From Trachelipus rathkii (taxonomy: Eukaryota > Arthropoda > Malacostraca > Isopoda > Trachelipodidae), in NCBI GenBank assembly GCA_015478945.1, contig JABUQX010065583.1, forward strand, positions 5,001-35,680: DNA of 30,680 nt, given 5' to 3'. Both the position numbers and the translations under genes were made by a program. Of the stretch, positions 22,980 to 30,680 are shown piece by piece. The notes beneath the pieces were generated by a model. It saw nothing but the letters and a program-made list of their open reading frames with translations. It did not search any database and was not told where the DNA came from. How positions within the stretch are numbered: position 1 is the stretch's first letter; each line of letters opens with the position of its first letter.

Positions 22980-23850
22980 AATATTTTTTACCAATACATC
23001 ACTCAAACATCGAATAGTCAATCACGGTTGAATGTTGAGAAGGCATAATTGTCTGGCTTTTTGATATCAAAGTATTATAAGGGATGACAACAAATTCCCC
23101 CACTAGCGTTTTCAGGAAACCTACTTTTACGGGATTGAAAAATAAAATTTTAAATTCTTCCATTCCTCATCTTTTTAAAATTAACTTATCAGACACTTGT
23201 TTGAATAGAGGATACAAAGATTTCATCCTCTTATGTCAATCTCTCAAATCAACTAGAATCCCTGAAATCGTTATTATGAAGAATGGGTTTCCAGAATTTT
23301 TGATTGATTAAACATTCAGTAAATTATTGTCTTCAAAATTTACAAATAAACCTTTTACTAGGATGATAGTTCCCAAGGATATCCTGTATATGAAGTTACC
23401 TTTCATGGGAAGAATGAGTTATGAAATTCGACGTAAAATTGATTCACTTTTAAAAAGAAACTTTCCTCAGTTCAAATTTAATTAAATAATTCTCTAGTGA
23501 AATGAAAATTGGAAGTTATTTAGATTCAAAGATAAACTTCCTTATTCCTTTGTGTTCTTCAATAATTTTACTCAATCATAATGTGGTGACTGTGATGCAC
23601 CTACATTAGGATAAGCACTATTAGAAACCTTTCCAACCACGTATTGCAAAGAACATAAGGGTATATCATATTAGAACCCTAGATCATCTCACCATCCTCC
23701 CTTTTCGGCTATAAATGGCTCATTCTCTCCATGAAAACGCATCAATATCATGATAAAATTTTTAGTAATTAGCCCAGCCCTGAGGAACCTGACCTTTCTT
23801 TTTTGGAACCTTATTATATTTGGCATCTTAAACCAAAAATTAAATGAAAT
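22980..23850 (+). pseudogene. Penelope-like element fragment, right arm
   Basis: Plus-strand translation gives, in order, NIFYQYITQTSN (just after the missing YxDD box), FDIKVL, TSVFRKPTFTGL (the diagnostic Penelope-type thumb motif), CLNRGYK, NGFPEFLID (stop at 23309-23311), then KLPFMGRMSYEIRRKID and FPQFKF, FKDKLPYS, and CGDCDA (the Cys pair before GIY-YIG). AEHKGIS-like and HSA/PFSAI segments follow, ending in a decayed LEPYYIWHLKPKI. In-frame stops and frame changes show it is dead. The domain order is that of GIY-YIG-bearing Penelope-like elements. Confidence 0.85.
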
Positions 23851-23880
23851 TTAAATATTATAGCTTAATACTACTGAAGT

Positions 23881-24103
23881 GAATTTTGTCTCATTCGTGA
23901 ACTTTTTCACTATTCTATACTTTAATCATTCTTTATCAAAATAGTTTAATATTATTTATTTAGTTTATATTATTTTGTTTTGTATAATTCTGTATCATTG
24001 GGGTATTCTCACTTGAAATGGGAAGCTGTTGCCTTGACCCCGAACTAGTCCGTAATAAATATTTCTTTAAAATGTTTAAATATGTCTTGGTCATCCATCT
24101 TGC
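23881..24103 (+). mobile_element. Probable 3' tail of the Penelope-like element
   Basis: This AT-rich sequence between the end of the GIY-YIG region and the (TA)n tract contains a less repetitive portion (23998-24050). It has no matching counterpart beyond the left arm, so it may be the element's 3' untranslated region present on the right side only. It could also be flanking DNA. Confidence 0.35.
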
Positions 24104-24127
24104 TATTATAATATATATATATATATA

Positions 24128-24171
<44 letters not shown>

Positions 24172-24257
24172 ATATATATATTATATTATAGTATATATAT
24201 ATATATATAATATATATATAGTATATAATATATAATATATATTATATATATATATAA
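24104..24257. repeat. (TA)n microsatellite
   Basis: This is a long TA dinucleotide tract with TATTATA breaks. Confidence 0.95.
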
Positions 24258-24258
24258 T

Positions 24259-24836
24259 CAGTGGCGTAGTTAAGGGATAGGCTGGGTAGTGCATTGCTAT
24301 TTATTTTTAAGAACAATTAATAATTAAGAAAAACAAATAAAAAAGTATTATAAAAAATGTTAATATAATAAGAACCAAAAAATTAATCTACAAATCTTAA
24401 AGAAATATAAAACCAAAAATGAGCTATTTAAGCTTTGCCTCCCTATACACTCCTTAACTTTCCTAGGCACATAGGAAATAAAGCTTGAGAATAAAATATA
24501 TCGTATAACGTACAATGATGTTAAGGTTGAGTCCTAGCCGCCTCCCCCTCATGTACCTTCGTGCGTCCATATTTTGCCTTCACTTGCAATATTAATTAAT
24601 TTCTATAGTATATAATATAATATATATATAGTATATATTATATATTTTATATATATAGTATGTATATATATATATATTAATATATATAATATATGATATA
24701 TATATTATAAATATATTATACTAATAATATATAATTATATATCATATATATATATATATATATTAGTAGAGACAATTTAAAGAGTTTACCGCAAATTAAA
24801 ATGTTCTTCTCTTTTATAACATCCCAACTAATAATA

Positions 24837-24892
<56 letters not shown>

Positions 24893-24964
24893 GTTAATAA
24901 TTATATATTATATATATAATATATATATTTATCTGCCTACCATGTAAAAACTAGCTGACGCCCT
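24259..24964. mobile_element. Candidate non-autonomous hAT-like element
   Basis: 24259 begins CAGTGGCGTAGTTAAGGG, a typical hAT terminal sequence. Two possible partners exist. One is the complement ending at 24964 (reads CAGGGCGTCAGCTAGTT). The other is the complement of about 24432-24469, which has AAGTTAAGG and GGGAGGCAAAGC against GTAGTTAAGG and GGTAGTGCATTGC. The interior is A/T rich and non-coding. Flanks are TA repeats, so target duplications cannot be judged. Confidence 0.35.
24602..24935. repeat. (TA)n tracts
   Basis: There are two TA-rich blocks (about 24602-24768 and 24833-24935), separated by about 65 bp of ordinary AT-rich DNA. Confidence 0.9.
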
Positions 24965-25067
24965 GAATATATATAATGTTTAATATCTAATACATTTTTT
25001 CAGGGCATGAGGTTTTTTGTCAATCGATATATACATTTTTAAATCTATCGCCTCGTGCGATACATAA

Positions 25068-25190
25068 TATATAAATTATACTATATATTAATAATATATA
25101 TATTATATATATATATATCTATATATATATATATAATATATATATATATACTATAATTATATAGATATATATATTGATATATATATTGAT
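25068..25190. repeat. (TA)n tract
   Basis: This TA-rich microsatellite contains GATATA variants near its right end. Confidence 0.9.
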
Positions 25191-25619
25191 GTTGTTAGCT
25201 CGGTAGGTGTTCCCGATTTTTTTCGTTCAGAAAATTATGGTAACCTTATCCATAGTCTCTCACTCTCTTTAAATATCTCTAATGTTTGGTAAAATAAAAA
25301 GACAAAGTTTATCTTATTCAGTCACTTCTTACGAAAAGTAATTTAAAAATGATGATGTTTTTCCTATTTTGGAATGTAATTTAAATTCGATATTCAATTA
25401 CATACATTACAATATCCATATCAAGACAAGTTTACTATCTAGAGGGAGGTGTGAGGACTCTCGCCCACACTTGTGGAGGAACACTGTTCAATATGAACAC
25501 AACAAGCAAGCTATAAAATAAAAGCAAATTTATCCAACACTATAAATATTCTTATGTGGTATTTCCTGAATCCAATATGAATGAAGAACGCAATAAAGTG
25601 GTTGTGTAGACAGAATGGG
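25191..25619. other. AT-rich intergenic DNA, no gene seen
   Basis: No coding region was recognised. The patch at 25440-25500 is less AT-rich. Older LINE sequence may start somewhere in the right part but cannot be traced with confidence. Confidence 0.45.
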
Positions 25620-25687
25620 TATGATATTTTGCTAGATCATGTAGGTGAGGGAGAGTCCCTAAAAGGGTGAAAATCATGTTGATGGTG
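25620..25687 (+). pseudogene. LINE RT fragment, upstream of hAT insertion
   Basis: The plus strand just before the hAT end encodes KGENHV, with GATGGTG at 25681-25687 as part of the target duplication. Its frame continues with DGEHLEQV at 28834 on the other side of the insertion. A run such as SCR and KIMLMV in other frames resembles the region before the EFKYLG motif in this LINE type. Similarity left of about 25640 is weak. Confidence 0.45.
25680..25687 (+). repeat. hAT target-site duplication, left copy
   Basis: TGATGGTG here is repeated exactly at 28833-28840 on the other side of the element. Eight bases is the duplication length made by hAT transposases. Confidence 0.75.
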
Positions 25688-28600
25688 GCAAGTGGTGTAG
25701 TGCAATTTTGCAGTGTGGGAACGCCTAAATATATTTGTCAAATTATATGGAAAGTCGTAGTGGAGCCCAATTTCCGAGAATGCCTACAACATTGCATAAA
25801 ATGTATCCTGAGCTCGCTGACTAAATATTAAATAATATTTATTAATTATTACATTATTCTAATTATTTAATTAATTATTAAATTAAATTTTATTAAATAA
25901 TTATGGATACTTATAGGAAAAAGAAAAATAAAAAAAATAGTAACCATATTTTTATAGATTACTTTATTATTTTACAATACAATCATAAATATAGTTTATT
26001 ACTTAATATTCAACTATTCTTAACTGTAGGTTAATACTAACCTTACTAACATAACCTCATTTTTTAATAAAACATATTCCATAAATCACAAAGAGAGAAA
26101 TAAAACAAATCCAAGAAAATATAATCCAACCGTTTACAAATAATCAGCAAAGGCGTTTTCTTCTTTGTCGGGTTCATGTTTTAGCTCGTCGAGTTCTATA
26201 GTATCATCATAGCTACGCGGTGTTGTCAGTAACCATGTCTGACGTATATGCTCTTGGGCTTCCCAGTCTCGATATTTGGTGCCCATGTCAAGCTTGAAAA
26301 CATTAGGGCTGACCACGCGTGCTCGATTGGTCGCTTGCTTGTTCTATTGGCGATAGTTATTATATTCATGATGACTAAAACCCCGTTCGCACTCTGATAA
26401 AACTGCAGAATGAGCTGTGCTGAGACATTGCAATAACAGTGTTTTATTCAAATGTAAATGGAGGTATTATTAATATAGATCTATTCTTTTCATCTTGTTT
26501 TTTAAAATATTTTTCTATATCTTGACAGTTTTGATTTCCATTTGCGTTGCATAACCCAACTGATTTGTTGGGAGGCCAGCTTTTGCTTTCAAGCACTTGC
26601 AATTCTGAAAGAAGTGAAATGTATTCTTTTTCGTGATTGTTGGTCCGTGTAAATGGTTCGTTGCTGCTTCTAGTGGTGAAAAGCTTTCAATTAAGGTTGT
26701 TAATGACACTTGACTAGCAACTGTTTGTTATTAATAACAATTTTTGCTACTTACTGGTTAAGCGGGGACACCGAAAAAAGTTACCATCGATGCTATGCTC
26801 TTTTTGGTCCTCTAGGCCTTTAGGCCAGGTTTTCTCTTTAAGGCACTCAAAAAAAAAACAATTTTTTGTCTGCATAAACTACAGTTGTTTGCCTATTTTT
26901 GTAGACATTCTGAAACCCATGCTGACAACTCTGCTAATAGTCATACAATGATCGCACAAATCTGATACAGAAATTGGTTGATGTTCAGACGTTGTAATCA
27001 ACTCCTCTGTACATCGCATCATTCCGTTTGTTAGTTCCTGTTCTTGTCCTTCTTGGGCCTTCTTAAAATGAGAGTTACAATGCTTGATAGCCATACCAAA
27101 CGGCGCGTTACTGTTTTAAAGGAACTGGAGTACCCATCTCGTAACCCAAAATAATGACCAATTTTTGTTTTTGCTGCAAATCACCAGTTCACTGTAGCAC
27201 ACGTCGGCAGTTCCTTTGGTTTTAGGTGATTTGGCTATAAAGAGTGTATAGCTTATCCATAAAAATTGAACAGTGTTAACAGCTCCCACATCTATGATTG
27301 AATCAACTTACAGCTAACTCTATCTATGGTTCATATAGTGCAGGCGAACAAGTATTTTGGAATTGCTGTAAATGCTGTTCTTACGACGCCAGATTTTTTT
27401 CCCTTGCATGTCGATAGGTCTACATCACAGTCAAATGTAACTAAATTTCTCTCCTGTCTGACCCTTGTAGACCCGTTTTTTCAAACAACCTAAAAGGGCT
27501 TCAAAAATAGAATAAGCAGTTTATTAAGCCAATTCAATCAGGTCTAAGAATAAGACATTTGGTGGAAGATATTTGCTGGTTTCACATTTTAAATAAACGA
27601 TCAAAGTAGATTTATCATTCAAGCTTGTAGATTCGTCAATCAAAATTGAAATTTTATCTGAAATGCTTTTAATCTGTTGAATAATCGTATTATTATCTCA
27701 TCAGAAATGTGGTTAATGATTTCAGTTGCACTAAATCTAGAGTGTAATCCTACACCAATGTCCACACCATTCAATTTCTGAAGTTCCAAAAGTTCGGAAT
27801 GGTCAGAAAAAGGTCTATCATTTTTCGCCAAGTAGTAAGCTGATCAAAATATTATTATGGTAGATTCGAGGTTGGACATGTTCATTTTATCACAAACATT
27901 TTCAATAGTTTCCTTATCCGCCTTAGCAGATATGGTCTCAGCTGTCAAGTGGCCTGCTGATTGTTTGTGTAGGAAAATTTTTTTTTCTTAAAGAAGTAAG
28001 TTGGGCAGACTTATTAGACCCATTGAAAGTGATTGTAAATGCACACCATTCTTTAGACAATTGGGGAAGTACGTTTCCTGTCTTTTGGGAAGAGGCGTAA
28101 CGCGATTAAGATTGGTAGGAATACTGTGGCTACAAGTTAGGTAATGTACAGCCTAATTTACCGTTTTTGCAATCTAACCAAGGAACGCTTCTTTTTTGCA
28201 TTCCCACATATCCTTAGGCCATATAGAAGGCCATTTGATACATTTTCAGCGTCAGGTGTTGCCGAAGATGAAGAACTTACAGCTGTTGCCGGTAAACCAC
28301 TTTTATTATCTGAAACCTCGGTTAAATGTTCGCCTATACCTTTATTTTGTTGTTTAGGGGAGACCAATAGAAGTGTTTTTTTATTTATCTTTGACGATTC
28401 TATAATGCATACTGACACAGTAATTGCGTTCACCATTCAGTTCGTCTGATTATTTATTATTAACAGCGGCTACAGACAACAACGTAAAGCGTAACGCAAA
28501 CTAACGTAACGCACAGGCACAATGTCAAGATATTGAAGAAAGACAGGTCAACACTCGAACGCCGGATGCGCGACGGCCAGGCGACAGTGTTTCCACTTGA

Positions 28601-28832
28601 GGGATTTTTATACCATTTTAGTGATATTTTGCATATTATTATTTAAGATCAACATCAATCGAGTTTACAAAATGTTTGCATGAAACGAGAAGTTATATTT
28701 ATTTACATCAATCATTTTTTACCTACCAAATCAATATTCAGCAATAAATTTTCTATTTTTTTTTTTTTTTTTTACTGTGGGAAAACCAGTGTGGGAACGC
28801 CGTTCCCACGCGTTCCCGCTCCACTACACCAC
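25688..28832 (-). mobile_element. hAT-family DNA transposon, decayed
   Basis: The ends share AGTGGTGTAGTG in inverted orientation (25691-25702 on the left; on the right the complement of about 28821-28832, extended by 28833-28834 if the end is CAGTGG). An inner GTGGGAACG block follows. Exact 8-bp duplications flank it. It carries a minus-strand transposase pseudogene. The right end also contains a perfect hairpin (GTGGGAAC 28791-28798 with GTTCCCAC 28802-28809) and an 18-base T run (28756-28773). Termini could be shifted by one or two bases because the duplication and the first terminal bases overlap. Length is about 3.1 kb. Confidence 0.85.
26134..28436 (-). pseudogene. KIAA1586-like hAT transposase pseudogene
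   Basis: On the minus strand from high to low coordinate: a polar N-terminus (SSSSATPDAENV); WPSIWPKDMWECKK; a decayed zinc-finger region (SKEWCAF, GSNKSAQLTSLRKKIFLHKQ); LAKNDRPFSDHSELLELQKL and GVDIGVGLHSRFSATEIINH; KISILIDESTSLNDKSTLIV, the start of the RNase-H-like core with its Asp; YLPPNVLFLDLIEL; KSGV; and finally LSECERGFS, RVVSPNVFKLD, YRDWEAQ and TWLL, the hAT dimerisation domain, stopping at 26134. The order fits proteins annotated as E3 SUMO-ligase KIAA1586-like, a hAT-derived family. Many stops and frameshifts, plus a poorly conserved middle, make it non-functional. Confidence 0.85.
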
Positions 28833-28840
28833 TGATGGTG
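28833..28840 (+). repeat. hAT target-site duplication, right copy
   Basis: This is an exact TGATGGTG copy matching 25680-25687. Confidence 0.75.
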
Positions 28841-29270
28841 AGCACCTGGAACAGGTAACTGAATTTAAATATTTAGGTTATATGTTGGATGACAATGGAA
28901 CGCAAGATGGTAAGCGTAGTAGGAAAGTTGTAAGTGGTAGTAAGGTGTCTGGTGCAATTAAATTTTTGGTGAATGCAAAGGGACTCAAGTTTTAAGTGCA
29001 CTATGGTTTTTGAAGTGTTATGTTTTACCGATAATTCATGTATAGTAAACAGAAACTGGTGTAATAATTAGTACACAGTTCTGTGTTAGGAGTGACAAAC
29101 AATTCCTAAGAAAAAGAGTATAGTGTGTAAAAAGGAATGAAGTGTAGATCAAGCGAGAAGAATGGTACATAGAAAAGGAGCGAAGTTGTATGGTTTATGA
29201 GGGTGATATGGTTGTGGGCTACATCTGTTCTGCAGCAGGTTTGTTTCCCCAGTGTATGGGGAACTGAATG
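28834..29270 (+). pseudogene. LINE RT C-terminal fragment, downstream of hAT
   Basis: The plus strand encodes DGEHLEQVTEFKYLGYMLDD, then GTQDGKRSRKVVSGSKVSGA and INKFLV-like NAKGLKF, stopping at 28993-28995. After a frame change, KCTMVFEVLCF aligns with the usual CARVLHE.LL block, and QARRMVH appears near 29140. The EFKYLG motif marks the end of the reverse transcriptase of a LINE type common in invertebrates and, from memory, abundant in decapods. It is clearly different from the Jockey copies at the left of the window. Several stops and frameshifts show it is dead. Confidence 0.8.
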
Positions 29271-29785
29271 GAGGCCCAATGATGATCTCTCGAATTCCAA
29301 AATCTACTTTTCATGTTTTTAAACCACTGAACATGGAAATATCGATAGTAATTTCAGTATATAATTACAAGAAATGGAGTAAAAATTTAAATAAAACTTT
29401 TTCTCTTGGTTTGAAACTGTATGTGGAAAAATAAAATTAAACAAGTTCTACATTTATTAGTTTCATACGTATATAAAATATGTAAAACTTTAAAAAATTA
29501 AAAGCTAGAAAAAAAATACAAAATTGAAATAGGAGAATTTAAAATTTTAAAGCAAAAAATAAAATTATTTAACCTTACAACATTAAAAGAGAGTCAGACA
29601 TTTGGTGCATTAAATTCTGTCCTTTTGAGATTAGGTAAAAAAAAAAAAAAGTTTTTGAACCGATCAGACAGGAATTCAAAAATAATAGAATGATGACTTA
29701 ATAGAAGATTGGCAAGGTGTAATTTCAAGAGAAGTTGAGTTGACATGTCTATCTGAAATTCCCATATAAATGACATGATCGCCCA
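29271..29785. other. AT-rich intergenic DNA, no gene seen
   Basis: No coding region was recognised. There is a 14-base A run at 29637-29650. TTTATT at about 29453 would be a minus-strand AATAAA downstream of the coding frame that ends at 29786. Confidence 0.5.
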
Positions 29786-30679
29786 TCAAACGATGAAATT
29801 CTGAATATTTTTGGAAGATGGACTGTAACGTTCACATGAAGAACACAACTCATTTTGTTCTTCACATGAAGAACAAAATGAGTTGATATCTATTTGCGAT
29901 TCACAATCGGAATAAAAGCAACTTCCTTCAACTTTGGTTTCATTAAACCAATTCAAAAAACTTTCTTTCCATTTGTTCAACAATAAATCATTAGCAAAGA
30001 GCCAGTTCAAAAATCTTTCAATTTCTTTCTCACTTCCCATAAACATTGTTGCAACCATTTGGTAAATTCGATTGTTAAATATGATATTTTTCAGTAATTC
30101 CTCTTTCAAGCTGTCATCAATGCCCGACCAAGTAAAGAACTTGTCGACATCATCAAATCTCTTATCTAAAATCAGCTTTAAATATAACCAACTTATTTCT
30201 AAAGGAAACTTTTTCTTGAACTCGCAGATTTCCTTTTTGGATGAAAAACGCGAATTTAAAACTTCTTCAACCTCATCCCACTTGTTTTTCATCACATAAT
30301 ATTCAATAACGTCAGCAGTTTTTAAACTGAAAATTTTCCTGTAGTTTTTTTCCTCCTCGTCCTTTGATAAAGGAAACTCACTAAAAAACTTGGTTTTCCT
30401 TTTAGTAACATCATCTAACAAAATAAAATAAAAATCCTTGACTTCCTCTTTTGAAAATTGGGTCCAACTTAGCAATTTCTCAACAAACTCAGATTTCCCT
30501 TCTAATATTAAAGAAGAACATGCTGAAGATACATTTCTTTGTTTAACAAACACTAAACGTTTTTTAAAATCTTTTATCTCAGACTCTGTAAGTTCTGCCC
30601 ATCGAATGAATTCATCCGTTTGACATAATTCTCTTCTCGAAACACACTCACTGTAATATTCAATTATTTTATCGTGAAA
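29786..30679 (-). CDS. Unknown helical-repeat protein, 5' partial
   Basis: This is the only long unbroken frame. It is open from the right edge of the window to TAA at 29786 (297 residues visible), so the true start lies outside. The sequence is Lys/Glu/Phe/Trp rich and predicted helical. Five to six units of about 41-42 residues can be aligned: a first helix (SSACSSLILEG, DVIEYYVMKNK, LYLKLILDKR, MVATMFMGSE), a second helix (TDEFIRW, SEFVEKLLSW, WDEVEEVLN, FDDVDKFFTW, EKEIERFLNW), then a segment like SKKEICEFKKKF or TESEIKDFKKRL. The C-terminus (residues about 253-282) is Cys-rich with duplicated CSSCE. No signal peptide, membrane segment or catalytic motif is visible. I do not recognise the family. 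Helix-pair repeats of this kind usually bind proteins or RNA, but that is only inference. It could be a host exon, a retrogene or part of an unrecognised mobile element. Confidence 0.7.
   Translation of the reverse strand, partial: FHDKIIEYYSECVSRRELCQTDEFIRWAELTESEIKDFKKRLVFVKQRNVSSACSSLILEGKSEFVEKLLSWTQFSKEEVKDFYFILLDDVTKRKTKFFSEFPLSKDEEEKNYRKIFSLKTADVIEYYVMKNKWDEVEEVLNSRFSSKKEICEFKKKFPLEISWLYLKLILDKRFDDVDKFFTWSGIDDSLKEELLKNIIFNNRIYQMVATMFMGSEKEIERFLNWLFANDLLLNKWKESFLNWFNETKVEGSCFYSDCESQIDINSFCSSCEEQNELCSSCERYSPSSKNIQNFIV
29831..29884. repeat. 17-bp perfect hairpin and short direct repeat
   Basis: 29847-29863 pairs perfectly with 29868-29884 around a 4-nt loop (ACAT). TTCACATGAAGAACA also occurs twice, 30 bp apart (29831 and 29861). 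Both lie in the Cys-rich C-terminal coding part of the minus-strand frame, where the direct repeat encodes the duplicated CSSCE. Confidence 0.85.
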
Positions 30680-30680
30680 T

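Larger units (their letters stand above)
22060..23880. repeat. Long inverted repeat of Penelope-like fragments
   Basis: Two arms of about 870-900 bp are reverse complements with scattered mismatches and indels. Paired landmarks are GATGCCAAATAT (22104) with its complement ending at 23827; GAGAGAATGAGC (22200) with GCTCATTCTCTC (23711); and TCCTTGGGAACATCATCC (22562) with its counterpart near 23370. At the centre GTAAAAAATATT (22965-22976), GAC and AATATTTTTTAC (22980-22991) form a perfect palindrome with a 3-nt spacer. Both arms encode the same Penelope-like protein segment reading outward. Outer ends fade at about 22060 and 23880. Confidence 0.9.

Overview
This window reads as AT-rich, repeat-dense, non-coding nuclear DNA from an invertebrate, most likely an arthropod and plausibly a decapod crustacean. 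The grounds are the long (TA)n microsatellites, the decayed LINE, Penelope-like and hAT relics, and the absence of any bacterial gene layout. The LINE types resemble ones I associate with crab and shrimp genomes. That taxonomic call is an inference from memory, not a search result. Almost none of the short open frames look like real genes.

Layout, left to right. 1-1734 is AT-rich, with one candidate minus-strand terminal exon at 1381-1616. 1737-1848 is a (TA)n tract. About 1855-4950 is a 5'-truncated, frameshifted Jockey-type LINE on the minus strand, with endonuclease, reverse transcriptase and C-terminal relics, interrupted by a peculiar G/C-homopolymer patch at 3411-3500. 4990-8745 is T/G-skewed DNA with one candidate plus-strand exon at 7447-7629. 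8748-9150 holds about three copies of a degenerate 135-140 bp tandem repeat, and 9261-9775 holds a diverged direct duplication. 10190-13120 is low-complexity DNA with a CpG-rich patch. A second copy of the same LINE tail lies at about 13800-13945, and scattered plus-strand pieces of a third copy at 14440-16745. Extensive TA tracts follow at 16256-17357. 17358-22050 has no recognisable genes, but 19300-20900 is A/C-skewed.

The right third is the richest part. About 22060-23880 is a large inverted repeat made of two head-to-head fragments of a Penelope-like element (end of the reverse transcriptase plus the GIY-YIG region), meeting at a 3-nt spacer at 22977-22979. TA tracts and hAT-like end sequences fill 24104-25190. 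At 25688-28832 an about 3.1 kb hAT element, carrying a decayed KIAA1586-like transposase on the minus strand, sits inside a second, different LINE. Its 8-bp target duplication can be read directly, and the LINE reading frame resumes across it.

At the right edge (29786-30679, minus) lies the only long uninterrupted frame. It runs off the window and encodes at least 297 residues of helical repeats of about 41-42 residues, ending in a Cys-rich tail with CxxC motifs. I do not recognise the family. It is the best candidate for a functional and possibly undescribed gene here.

The genes do not form a pathway. The window is a record of nested and rearranged transposon insertions, plus one or a few possible host exons.
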